Source: Phycisphaerales bacterium UBA3190 (lineage in GTDB: Bacteria > Planctomycetota > Phycisphaerae > Phycisphaerales > UBA1924). From it: a DNA stretch of 39,552 bases. This document shows, piece after piece, positions 1 to 7,734 of this stretch; the first letter of the stretch is position 1; each line of letters starts with the position of its first letter. The notes under the pieces are model-generated. The model had not been told where the DNA came from. It was given only the letters and a program-made list of their open reading frames with translations, and made no database searches. The stretch is from contig DEXG01000035.1 of NCBI GenBank assembly GCA_002364005.1, positions 1 through 39,552 on the forward strand, written 5' to 3'. The position numbers and the translations under genes were made by a program.

Positions 1-23
1 CTAGTCCCTAGTCCCTAGTCCCT
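1..23. repeat. Tandem heptamer repeat, CTAGTCC, three full copies, cut by the window edge
   Basis: The first 21 bases are three exact copies of CTAGTCC followed by CT. The repeat touches the stop codon of the der gene. The array may continue to the left of the window. Short heptamer arrays of this kind occur between genes in several bacterial lineages; no function can be read from it here. Confidence 0.7.
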
Positions 24-1600
24 CAGTCATCAAAGTACAACGCCGCATCGTCCGGCAGGTCGACCAGCAGCGCATCGCGGTCGATGTGCTCCATGTCCAG
101 CTCGCCGTCGAACTTGCCGGTGACCTGATCGGGCTCGTACAGGTTGCCCTTGCCCGAGGTACCACGCAGTCGGCGCTCGACGCGCTTGCGGGCACGCAGG
201 ATCAGTCGGATCGGCACCTCATCAAACGGCAGCACCTCACGCAGGCGGTTCATCATGAACCGCTCGTAGTTGTTGGTGAACAGGTCCGGGTCGTTGACCA
301 CCAGCACCAGCGTGGGCGGCGAGGTCTTCACCTGTGAAGCGAAGTAGACCTTCGCCTCCTGGCCCAGGCGGTTGCTTGGGCCGCGTGCTTCCAGCAGCCC
401 CTTGACGATCCGGTTGAGCTGGCCCGTGCCCACGCGGGTCTTGGCCTGCTCGTGCAGCTCGAAGGCCAGGTCCATTGTCCCCTTGACATTGAGCCCGTCT
501 TTGGCGCTCATGAACGAGATCGGCGCGAAACGCAGCCCGCCGAGTTCCTTGCGGAAGTACTCTTCGTACCGCTGCGGGGTGACCTTGCGCCCCTTCTCGT
601 CGCTGGCGTCCTTGGCGATGTCCCACTTGTTGATCACGATCACCACGGGCTTGAACGAATCAACGATCATCTTGCCCAACTGCTCGTCGACCTGCGAGAT
701 CTCGGTCGTCGCGTCGATCATGAACACCACGACATCGCAGCGAGCGATCGCCCGCTGGGCCCGGTCGAGCGCGTAGTACTCGATCTGATCCTGGAAGCTT
801 TTCTTGCGACGCAGACCCGCCGTGTCGATCGCCAGGATCGAGCGGTCGTCCATCTCGAACTTCACATCGACCGCGTCACGCGTCGTGCCCGCGATCTCCG
901 AGACGATCACCCGCGGCTCACCAGCCAGCACATTGACCAGCGTGGACTTGCCCGCGTTCCGCTTGCCGACGATCGCCAGCTTGGTGTCGACCACGGGCTC
1001 GGGCTCGTCGTGGTTCTCGGGGGTCAGCTCGTAAAGCTCGTCGAGGAAATGACGCCGGAAGTTCTTGGTTGTCGACGACACAAGCAGCGGCACACCGAAG
1101 CCCAGGGCGCTCAGCTCGTAGGCGTGCGGCTCCCATCGCGAGTCATCGACCTTCGTCGCGACAACCTGGATCGGGGTCTCGCGCCCGTCGTGCGTGCGGG
1201 TCCCGAGCTTCTGCTCACGCAGCATCTGGGCGATCGCCTGATCCTGTGCCGTGATGCCGGCCTGGGCGTCGACGGCGAACAGGATGATGTCAGCCGAGGA
1301 GACCGCGGCCGCGATCTGGCCCTCAATGTCCTGCGTCAGGGTTGCCAGGTCCTCACCGATCTCGTTGTAGCGCTTGCCGTCGGCGACATACACGCCGTAC
1401 CCGCCGGTATCGACAACCTCCGCCTGCTTGGGCGGCCCGCTGAGATCCGGGTGTGCGAGTTTGACGATGGCGCTCAGGCGATCGCGCGTGACACCCGGCG
1501 TGGGGTCAACGATGGCGATCCGCTCGTGCGCGATCAGATTCAACAACGAGCTCTTGCCCACATTGGGGCGTCCGACAATGGCGATACGGGGGATGGGCAT
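23..1600 (-). CDS. der: Ribosome biogenesis GTPase Der (EngA)
   Basis: Der is a double GTPase that acts in maturation of the 50S ribosomal subunit. The 525-aa product has two consecutive G domains. The first carries GRPNVGKSS near residue 10, DTGG in G3 and TKVD in G4. The second carries GKRNAGKST near residue 211, DTAGL in G3 and NKWD in G4. A KH-like C-terminal domain follows. The protein is longer than the usual 430-490 aa; the extra length includes an acidic tail of about 50 residues after the KH region, ending in FDD. The start codon is the ATG directly in front of the first P-loop strand (MPIPRIAIVG). It is the last gene of a minus-strand run that starts at metG, with 100 bp separating it from the HAD phosphatase gene. 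The identification is secure. Confidence 0.97.
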   Translation of the reverse strand: MPIPRIAIVGRPNVGKSSLLNLIAHERIAIVDPTPGVTRDRLSAIVKLAHPDLSGPPKQAEVVDTGGYGVYVADGKRYNEIGEDLATLTQDIEGQIAAAVSSADIILFAVDAQAGITAQDQAIAQMLREQKLGTRTHDGRETPIQVVATKVDDSRWEPHAYELSALGFGVPLLVSSTTKNFRRHFLDELYELTPENHDEPEPVVDTKLAIVGKRNAGKSTLVNVLAGEPRVIVSEIAGTTRDAVDVKFEMDDRSILAIDTAGLRRKKSFQDQIEYYALDRAQRAIARCDVVVFMIDATTEISQVDEQLGKMIVDSFKPVVIVINKWDIAKDASDEKGRKVTPQRYEEYFRKELGGLRFAPISFMSAKDGLNVKGTMDLAFELHEQAKTRVGTGQLNRIVKGLLEARGPSNRLGQEAKVYFASQVKTSPPTLVLVVNDPDLFTNNYERFMMNRLREVLPFDEVPIRLILRARKRVERRLRGTSGKGNLYEPDQVTGKFDGELDMEHIDRDALLVDLPDDAALYFDD

Positions 1601-1700
1601 AGTCGGGAATCATATACACGAACCCGAAAGATCAAGCGTGAAGAACGCCAAACGCCCGAACAATCAGGGTTTATGGGCGAAGTGTTCTTCGATTTCCGAG

Positions 1701-2399
1701 TCAATGGGCCCGCAGGTCATCGATCAGTTCGTGGTGCGACCCAACAACCCGATCGGCACCCGCGTGCCCGAGCGCCTCGCCCGGGGTCAGGGCCGCCAGC
1801 CCGATGACCCGCATTCCAGCCGCTTTGGCCGCCCGCACCCCGCTCACCGAGTCCTCGATCACGATGCAGGTCTCGGGACGGTGCCCCATCGTGCTCGCGG
1901 CATGCAGAAACAGCCCCGGGTCGGGCTTCCAGCACTCGATCTGGTAGGCGCTGTACATCGTCTCTCGCGCCGGGTCGTGGCGATGGGCGAAGCGGTCGAT
2001 CAGCCCCGACCCACCCAGCGTGATCCGCATCTTCTTCAGCGGGGCATTCGTCGCCACACAGCGATGCGGGGCCTGCTCGGGCGATTGTTCGGCCATCGAA
2101 TCGAGCACATCGAGCAGGTCGTGCACCCCCTCAATCGCGGGGACGCCCTCCTCGGCGAAGACCTCGTAGCACACCCGCCGATAGTCATCGAGCAGCGTGG
2201 GAACTGATCGCCCAACCTGATCCTCGACCTCACGGTGGATTTCGTGCAGGTTGCGCCCCTTGAAGTGCTCGATCGAGTATTGGGTGTCGATTTCCCACCC
2301 GGCCGCGCTGACGCACTGGGCCAGCACCCGATTGGTGATCGGCTCGCTGTCCACCAGCACCCCGTCGCAGTCGAAGATGATCAGATCTGCCTGTTGCAT
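1701..2399 (-). CDS. HAD-superfamily phosphatase, beta-phosphoglucomutase/phosphatase subfamily
   Basis: The 232-aa protein has the HAD motifs in order: motif I DCDGVLVDSEP near the N-terminus with the nucleophilic Asp, a cap domain, a motif II-type Thr in VATNAP, motif III Lys in CWKPDPG, and motif IV in IVIEDSVSGVRAA. This layout is that of the beta-phosphoglucomutase/phosphoglycolate phosphatase-like group, which act on small sugar or organic phosphates in the cytoplasm. The substrate cannot be told from sequence. The gene lies 35 bp after the zinc-ribbon protein gene and 100 bp before der, on the same strand, so it is probably cotranscribed. Confidence 0.9.
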   Translation of the reverse strand: MQQADLIIFDCDGVLVDSEPITNRVLAQCVSAAGWEIDTQYSIEHFKGRNLHEIHREVEDQVGRSVPTLLDDYRRVCYEVFAEEGVPAIEGVHDLLDVLDSMAEQSPEQAPHRCVATNAPLKKMRITLGGSGLIDRFAHRHDPARETMYSAYQIECWKPDPGLFLHAASTMGHRPETCIVIEDSVSGVRAAKAAGMRVIGLAALTPGEALGHAGADRVVGSHHELIDDLRAH

Positions 2400-2434
2400 G
2401 CGTCGGGTACGCTCCGGTTGGTGTCACGGGTCGG

Positions 2435-3031
2435 TCAGTGCCCCAGCAAGCCGTTGAACAGCTCGCGTCGATCAAAGTACGCCCCGCACTCGGGGCAGTT
2501 GCCTCGCACGCCCAGCCCGTCGAGCGGGTATTCGCAGCTGGTGCAGTCGATCGCGATATCGCAGACCTGCTCGTCGCTCAGGTTGGCCATGGGGGCCTCG
2601 GTCTCGTAGCACGGCGCCAGTGCTTCGGGGCCGTGCATCTCGAAGACCATCTCCAGCACATCGTACGGCGTGCCGCAGCGTTGGCAGGGCCCCAGCGGGC
2701 GTGCGATCGAGACGGGCCACTTGCAGCCCGGGCAGTTGGGGATGTGCTTCTTGTCCAGCAGTGACAGATCCGGCGCGACATCGTCTTCCCAGTCCGGATC
2801 GATGGTCGGGGGGTTCTCCTTGAGTTCTCCCAGTAACTCGCGAGCCCGCTCCTCGTCCCGCTTGGTCGCGATCACCAGCTCGTAGGCCCCCTGGCTGAAC
2901 GAGCCACCCATGACTGAGGTGACGGCGGACATGGTCGCATCGATCACGCCCGCCATAACCCCGTGCTCACGCAAGTGCGCGGCCGTCAGATGAGCCAATG
3001 CCCCGGATTGAAAGGAAGCCACTCGGTGCAT
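2435..3031 (-). CDS. DUF2007-like N-terminal domain with two zinc ribbons; function unknown
   Basis: The 198-aa protein begins with about 70 residues (MHRVASFQSGALAHLTAAHL...) that resemble the DUF2007 putative signal-transducing domain: an alpha/beta fold in which Ala/Leu-rich helices precede a YELVIATKRDEERARELL segment. Two Cys4 zinc ribbons follow: CPGC...CQRC around residues 99-117, and CTSC...CPEC near residues 164-182. The second has the CxxCxYPLxGLxxxGxCPECG form frequent in Planctomycetota. There is no signal peptide or membrane segment, so it should be cytoplasmic. It probably mediates protein or nucleic-acid contacts; no enzymatic motif is seen. Neighbours on the same strand are 38 and 35 bp away. 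Confidence 0.8.
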   Translation of the reverse strand: MHRVASFQSGALAHLTAAHLREHGVMAGVIDATMSAVTSVMGGSFSQGAYELVIATKRDEERARELLGELKENPPTIDPDWEDDVAPDLSLLDKKHIPNCPGCKWPVSIARPLGPCQRCGTPYDVLEMVFEMHGPEALAPCYETEAPMANLSDEQVCDIAIDCTSCEYPLDGLGVRGNCPECGAYFDRRELFNGLLGH

Positions 3032-3069
3032 GGGAACTTGATCGGAAGAGTGAGGTGTGCGATGCCCGC

Positions 3070-3267
3070 TTAAGCACTCAGCTTGTGCGACTTGGGTTGG
3101 TTTCGTCGGTTCTTTGAGTCGCGTTTCTGATGTGCGGCTTCAAGGGCCGAGGCAAGCTGGTTGTTCGAGCGGATCATGGAGCGCAGCTTCGAAAGCTCGC
3201 CCGCGGCAAGCTTTTTCAGGTCCTCTCTGGTGACCTTTTTCGATTGGCGATCAACTGAATCAGCCAT
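3070..3267 (-). CDS. Small basic helical protein, unknown function
   Basis: The 65-aa product is highly charged (Lys/Arg-rich) and predicted helical: KKVTREDLKKLAAGELSKL followed by an SNNQLASALEAAHQKRDSK segment. The ATG at 3267 is preferred over the GTG at 3270 because GGAGA lies 5 nt upstream of it. I do not recognise a family. It sits 22 bp after the membrane-protein gene and 38 bp before the zinc-ribbon gene, with good codon use and a real ribosome binding site, so it is probably an expressed member of the metG transcript. Confidence 0.6.
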   Translation of the reverse strand: MADSVDRQSKKVTREDLKKLAAGELSKLRSMIRSNNQLASALEAAHQKRDSKNRRNQPKSHKLSA

Positions 3268-3289
3268 CACTTCTCCGCAAAGAAACCGC

Positions 3290-3898
3290 TCAGAACCACA
3301 ATATTATTGCATACATGCCCGCGAATGCAAACAGAAAGCCCAGGGCACACCAAAAGCCCTTGTTCATCGCAGACTCGCCCGCGCGGATCCGGTAGCGTTC
3401 TTTGAGGTTCCTCGTCTGGAGATCCTCGACGGCGTGAAGGACCTGCAAGATCACCGTCTGGATCGCTGGATCAACTTCATCCGCGAGCCATGTCAAGTAG
3501 TCCGCTGGCAGGGCGAGTTCCCAACTCGCGGTTGGCGGGTGCTTTGGGCCGCTGTTTTCGGTGTTGGCTCGGATGCCCTCGAGGAACTCTGCCGCTGCGC
3601 GCATGGGGTACTGCGATGAATGCAAGAGGCGAGAGAGGGCCAGGATCATGAATATCGTGCTGGCCGTGTAGAGACCGGTCAACAACGAAAGCATGATGAT
3701 GATCGGGAGTGTTCGGTCATCGTTTCTTGTATTGATGATCAGCGTGCTGAACGACACTGTCGTGGCAGCAAGCACCGCAACAATCTGTGTGGTCAGGAGC
3801 TTTGTTCGTTCGGCATATCGTTCTGCGACGCGCTGTTCCGCCTGCCACATCCGTTCGGCGTGTTCGTTGACCGTGCTGATCACCGACTGGTCCGTCAT
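3290..3898 (-). CDS. Three-TM membrane protein, unknown function
   Basis: The 202-aa protein starts with a helical N-terminus (HAERMWQAEQRVAERYAERT), then two membrane helices at about residues 34-56 and 63-89, a soluble middle region of about 90 residues, and a third membrane helix at the extreme C-terminus ending IILWF. No catalytic motif is seen. Its ATG overlaps the metG stop codon (ATGA, 3895-3898), so translation is probably coupled to metG. GC content is lower than in metG. Nothing in the sequence tells its role. Confidence 0.75.
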   Translation of the reverse strand: MTDQSVISTVNEHAERMWQAEQRVAERYAERTKLLTTQIVAVLAATTVSFSTLIINTRNDDRTLPIIIMLSLLTGLYTASTIFMILALSRLLHSSQYPMRAAAEFLEGIRANTENSGPKHPPTASWELALPADYLTWLADEVDPAIQTVILQVLHAVEDLQTRNLKERYRIRAGESAMNKGFWCALGFLFAFAGMYAIILWF

Positions 3899-5619
3899 GG
3901 AGCGATGGCCTCCGGTGCCGGTTCGTTCGCATCGGCACGCATGAACAGCGCCTCACCCTTGCTGATCTTCTGCCCCACACCGATCGAGTGTTCGCCCGTC
4001 CAGGCCGCCAGCTCGTGCAGGGGTGCGACAAAGGCGGAGTTGGCGTCGCTTGGATCGGACAGGTGGTTGCAGCCCCAGTCGCGCCACAAGCCCGCCATCT
4101 TCTCGGGCATCGCGGGGTACAGCAGCAGCGACGCGATGCGCAGGCCCTCGGCACAGCTGTAGAGGATCGTCGCAAGGGCCTTGTCGGCATGCTCGAGCGT
4201 GTCGATCTGCTTGGCCAGCGTGAAGGGGGCGCTGTACGAGATAAACTCGTCGACATACCGCACGATCGACCGCCCGTGGTCGAGCATTGCTTCCAGATCA
4301 AGGCGTGCCAGCGCCGCGGTCGCGTCGTCCACCGCCTTGGAGGTGGTGGTCTCAAAGTCAAAGGTGCGGGTCGGGTCGTCGACGCCCTTACCCGCGTTCT
4401 CCAGGGCCTTGAGCGCCAGCTGCAGGGCCTTGCCACCCTCGAAGCCGAACTCACCGTTGCAGGTGCGGGTGATCTCGCCGTCGAAATATTTGGCGATCAT
4501 GTTCCCCACGCGGCTCATCGAGTTGCCCACCGAGTTGGCCAGGTCCGCGTTGTACACCTCAATAAACCGGCTGTGCGCAAAGTCCGCGTCGTTGGCGCCA
4601 AGTGGGCCCTGCGTCGTCAGGAACCAGCGCACCGCGTCGAGCGAGTACTTGTCGGCGTACGCGCGAAGCTGGTCGATCTCGATGAAGTTGCCCAGCGACT
4701 TGGACATCTTCGTCCCCTCGCTGATCCAGTAGGCGTGGGCATAAACGGTGTCGGGGATCTTCTCGCCCAGCGCGTGGAGCATCGCCGGCCACACGATCGC
4801 GTGGAACCAGAGGATGTCCTTGGCCATCAGGTGCACGACCTCGCCCGCCCAGTACTTGCGACGCTCGTCGTTGTCGACCGTAGTCAGGTAGTTGCACAGG
4901 GCCTCGATCCAGACATAGATGCGGTGCTCGTCGTCGCCGGGCATCTTGATGCCCCAGTCCGGGTCGCCGTCCTTGATCTTGCGTGAGACGGGCACCTTCA
5001 TGAGCCCGGTCTTGAGCCGACCGAGTACCTCGTTTTTGCGCGCTTCGGGCAGCACCCGGATCGCGCCCGATTCGATCTGCTCACGCAGCCAGCCCTCGTA
5101 CTTGTCGAGGCGGAAGAAGTAGTTCTGCTCGACTCGCTTTTCCAGCGGCTTGCCCGTCACGGGCGAGTTGTAGTCGTGCTCCTTGGCGACCATCTCGGTC
5201 AGGTACTCCTCCTGCGACGGGTCGTACCAGCCCTCGTAGTCGCCCAGCTCGATGTCGCCCTGATCGAGGAGCTTCTTGATATACGCCGACGCCTTGGAGA
5301 TGTGGCGGTCCTCGGTCGTGCGGACGAAGTCGTCGTTGGAGAAGTTCATGAACGCGAAGGCGTCCTTGAACCGCTCGGCGTTGATCGTGGCCCATTCGTA
5401 GGGGGTCTTTCCGTTCTCGACGGCGGTCTTGGAGACCTTCTCGGCGTGCTCGTCGGTCCCGGTCAGGAAGAACACATCCCGCCCGGCCAGCCGCTGGGCG
5501 CGTGCGGCGACATCGGCGATCAGCGTGGTGTAGCAATGCCCGATGTGCGGGCGATCGTTCACATAGTAGATCGGGGTGGTGATGTAGTACGGCTTCTGAT
5601 TGGGTGCATCGTTTGGCAT
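3895..5619 (-). CDS. metG: Methionine-tRNA ligase, form lacking the zinc-knuckle cysteines
   Basis: This class I aminoacyl-tRNA synthetase charges tRNA-Met with methionine in the cytoplasm. HIGH is at residues 25-28 (RPHIGH) and the KMSKS loop is in GTKMSKSLGNF. The connective peptide contains YEGWYDPSQEEY and KPLEKRVEQNYFF, where zinc-binding family members have CxxC pairs; here no cysteine is present. The C-terminal anticodon-binding helical domain is present and there is no appended EMAP-like domain. I place the start at the ATG at 5619 (574 aa, MPNDAPNQKPYYITTPIYY). The open frame continues to 5745, but that extension reads through intergenic DNA and is unlike the family. The stop codon overlaps the start of the membrane-protein gene. 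It is the likely first gene of the minus-strand group. Confidence 0.96.
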   Translation of the reverse strand: MPNDAPNQKPYYITTPIYYVNDRPHIGHCYTTLIADVAARAQRLAGRDVFFLTGTDEHAEKVSKTAVENGKTPYEWATINAERFKDAFAFMNFSNDDFVRTTEDRHISKASAYIKKLLDQGDIELGDYEGWYDPSQEEYLTEMVAKEHDYNSPVTGKPLEKRVEQNYFFRLDKYEGWLREQIESGAIRVLPEARKNEVLGRLKTGLMKVPVSRKIKDGDPDWGIKMPGDDEHRIYVWIEALCNYLTTVDNDERRKYWAGEVVHLMAKDILWFHAIVWPAMLHALGEKIPDTVYAHAYWISEGTKMSKSLGNFIEIDQLRAYADKYSLDAVRWFLTTQGPLGANDADFAHSRFIEVYNADLANSVGNSMSRVGNMIAKYFDGEITRTCNGEFGFEGGKALQLALKALENAGKGVDDPTRTFDFETTTSKAVDDATAALARLDLEAMLDHGRSIVRYVDEFISYSAPFTLAKQIDTLEHADKALATILYSCAEGLRIASLLLYPAMPEKMAGLWRDWGCNHLSDPSDANSAFVAPLHELAAWTGEHSIGVGQKISKGEALFMRADANEPAPEAIAP

Positions 5620-5732
5620 CGTGGGATTGTAGAACGACAAAGACCCCGCGAGCGATGTCAATGGGAAGGACACGGTCTCGAAGGGGTGGGTCATCAAAGA
5701 TATCCACAAGATTTCCACAGCTTGGTAATTGA

Positions 5733-5762
5733 TGCACAATGACAATCGAAATTGTGTATATT
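5733..5762 (+). promoter_or_regulatory. Candidate promoter with dyad operator upstream of the slippery-site gene
   Basis: TATATT (5757-5762) resembles a -10 box. TGCACA (5733-5738) is a weak -35 at 18 nt spacing. Between them lies a dyad, CACAAT (5735-5740), 10 nt, ATTGTG (5751-5756), in the usual place for an operator. Outer arms TTGATGCA (5729-5736) and TGCATCAA (5769-5776) add a second symmetry. The assignment rests on pattern only. Confidence 0.4.
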
Positions 5763-5798
5763 CATCCCTGCATCAATCATAATACAAAGGAGGTATTG

Positions 5799-5843
5799 AT
5801 GAACAATTTATTTAGGAAAGGAAAGGAAAAAAAGGGAAGGTGA
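5799..5843 (+). CDS. 14-codon ORF encoding the start of a signal peptide; probable entry point for a -1 frameshift into the next ORF
   Basis: AAAGGAGG (5786-5793) lies 5 nt before the ATG at 5799, the best ribosome binding site in this region. The ORF reads MNNLFRKGKEKKGR and stops at TGA (5841-5843). Codons AAA AAG at 5829-5834, with A at 5828, form the heptamer A AAA AAG, the slippery site known from dnaX. A -1 shift there gives MNNLFRKGKEKKGK followed by VIDGCFVFAVACSVMG of the next frame. That makes a standard signal peptide: a Lys/Arg-rich n-region, a hydrophobic core and an ANA cleavage site. Purine-rich AGGAAAGGA just upstream could act as the stimulatory internal Shine-Dalgarno sequence. 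A simple one-base indel in the A7 run would look the same. Confidence 0.6.
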   Translation: MNNLFRKGKEKKGR

Positions 5844-6841
5844 TAGATGGATGCTTTGTTTTCGCAGTGGCGTGCTCAGTTATGGGCATCTGTGGTGCTG
5901 CGAACGCTCTATCATCCGTTCCACATCACTTTGCTGATTCACGAGTTGTCGTTGATGACTGGACATTTGTTCCGATTTATTACGAGGATGCGGATGAGGC
6001 AAAGATAGTCGACGGACTCTTTGCCTACGCCGATGAGGCGACCCGCACCGGCAACAACCTGTCTGCAGTCTGGTATGACAAGCAGGCGAGTGGGTGGTAC
6101 GCGAGCTCGTGGGAAACGGTCGATCTCCAAGAGGCGATCAAGTCCGTCTCGATCGAAGAAAACATACAGAACGGGCTATGGGAGGACTTTATCGGTTCTC
6201 CTTTCCAAGGCGTGCCGGAGAACCCCAAAGGCTTTTCAGGCGGAGTGCTCGTAGGCGACCCGGTCGAGGCAGCGGTGATCACCGCGCCGGACCCCGAGCC
6301 GCTGGTTGATTTCTTAGTGACGGTGGGGTACGCCGCGGCGGATATACCAGTGATCGGGAATCAAGCGTGTAATCAGCAGGCGATTCTTGAAGATCTGGCA
6401 TTGCGAGCAACCGGCGATATTGCGGCAGGGGACGATTCGATAACGTACATTCCATCTGATCTGTGTGCTCGTGGACCAACCGGACCGAAGCCTCCAAAAC
6501 CTCCGCGCCCTGGCAATGCTCCGCCATGGAGCCCACCGGGTACGGTACCAACAGCTCCTGCCTGGACGCCTGGTGGGTGGCCTACGACTGGTACGCCACC
6601 TGTTCCAGCATGGAGCTGTCGAACAGTCATTGTTGGTGGCGGTGCTCGCAACTGCATCTGTTCCAGGCATCAAAGGTGGGGGCGTTGGGAAACACGAAAT
6701 GGAATCTTCGGTCCGGTTATCCGATGGCATGAAATTGTTGAGAACGAAACCTGTGCTGATCCCGCGCGTACAACACCTTGTCCACCGGCGGGTGGTCCCC
6801 CGGATGCCGCAATTGGGTGTACATCTTCGTACAGCGGGTAA
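5840..6841 (+). CDS. Secreted Pro/Trp-rich, Cys-containing protein of unknown function (downstream frame of a probable -1 frameshift)
   Basis: The open frame from GTG 5840 gives 333 aa. Read alone it begins with an h-region (GCFVFAVACSVMGICGAANA) but has no positively charged n-region and its GTG has poor ribosome binding site spacing. The missing part is supplied by the 14-codon ORF at 5799 through a -1 shift. The mature protein has about 190 residues of mixed alpha/beta sequence, then a Pro/Trp-rich linker (residues about 213-260, PKPPKPPRPG, PPWSPPG), then a C-terminal segment with seven cysteines (CRTVIVGGGARNCIC and later). This suggests a disulphide-stabilised extracellular domain. GC content is lower than in flanking genes. 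I do not recognise a family. The gene is followed 31 bp later by a membrane-protein gene on the same strand. Confidence 0.7.
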   Translation: MIDGCFVFAVACSVMGICGAANALSSVPHHFADSRVVVDDWTFVPIYYEDADEAKIVDGLFAYADEATRTGNNLSAVWYDKQASGWYASSWETVDLQEAIKSVSIEENIQNGLWEDFIGSPFQGVPENPKGFSGGVLVGDPVEAAVITAPDPEPLVDFLVTVGYAAADIPVIGNQACNQQAILEDLALRATGDIAAGDDSITYIPSDLCARGPTGPKPPKPPRPGNAPPWSPPGTVPTAPAWTPGGWPTTGTPPVPAWSCRTVIVGGGARNCICSRHQRWGRWETRNGIFGPVIRWHEIVENETCADPARTTPCPPAGGPPDAAIGCTSSYSG

Positions 6842-6872
6842 TCACTGATAGGGCCCAGTATCTGGGTTATTG

Positions 6873-7637
6873 ATGAAACAAGCAGTTCGTTTAATGCGCA
6901 TAACCGTGTCGATCGCGACCCCAGTTCTGCTGGGGTACGCGATCGGCACTTTCCTTATTCTGGTGTTTCTCGAGTGGCTTGATGGCCTGCAAGCGGGCAA
7001 TGCCATGCCGCATTTGTACTTTCGTTATCAGTTTTCCGGCTTCGATGATTACTTCTATACCGTCCACCCGTCATTCATGGTCACAATCATGAGCTTCGTT
7101 GTCTATACCTCGCTCATCTGCTCCATGCTGATGCTTTGGCCGGCCCAGATTGCCTATCCGGGACGATTGGTCGGCTCAAGAATGACTCGCCGTCGTGTAA
7201 ATCTCATATGGCACGCCGCCCTCTGGCGACATCAGCCAACCTTTGGTTTGTCCAGTATTCTGCTCGGGCTCGCGGTGGGGGTGGGTGCATCCGTCCTGAG
7301 TCTGATGATCGACCCGTGGATTACTACGGTCCGTACCGAGATGGATATTGTCGGGGTGATGTCCGGGGGCATTGAGCCCACGCCCCGACCAGTGCTTGGA
7401 TGGTTTTCTTACATCGACGGCATCGGTATCGTGATCGGGGTGGCGGCTTTGGCGTACTGGCGGACTGTCTGGCGGGCGAACCGAATCATCCGCCGTTTGC
7501 CAGTAGTGCGACGGAACTGGTGTGCAGCCTGTGCATATCCGTTGGACTACAACTTGAGTTTCGACCGAAAAGTTCGGCGATTCGGGCGGGCCAAATGCCC
7601 CGAATGCGGACTCGATCTGTCTCGATTTGACCAATAA
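6873..7637 (+). CDS. Multi-pass membrane protein with C-terminal zinc ribbon, unknown function
   Basis: The 254-aa protein has four predicted membrane helices (about residues 11-36, 69-95, 123-146 and 180-197). After these comes a basic segment and a Cys4 zinc ribbon, CAACAYPLDYN...AKCPECGLDL, at the C-terminus. The ribbon is of the type common in Planctomycetota and is related in form to the one at 2435-3031. The ATG at 6873 is preferred; a TTG directly before it at 6870 is also open. The gene follows the secreted protein gene by 31 bp and shares its lower GC content, so the two may form a unit. No catalytic residues can be named. Confidence 0.75.
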   Translation: MKQAVRLMRITVSIATPVLLGYAIGTFLILVFLEWLDGLQAGNAMPHLYFRYQFSGFDDYFYTVHPSFMVTIMSFVVYTSLICSMLMLWPAQIAYPGRLVGSRMTRRRVNLIWHAALWRHQPTFGLSSILLGLAVGVGASVLSLMIDPWITTVRTEMDIVGVMSGGIEPTPRPVLGWFSYIDGIGIVIGVAALAYWRTVWRANRIIRRLPVVRRNWCAACAYPLDYNLSFDRKVRRFGRAKCPECGLDLSRFDQ

Positions 7638-7734
7638 CCCAAATCCTAACCGATCGTTCTACACTACAATGCATTTTCCCCCGGAATACACCCACGCGTA
7701 CCGTGGTTGTCACCCATGAAGAAGGGCGAAATCG

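Noticed and set aside
452..1807. Long plus-strand ORF of 451 codons
   Set aside because: It is antisense to der and the HAD gene, with low-complexity Arg/Asp/Val content typical of the reverse frame of GC-rich genes.
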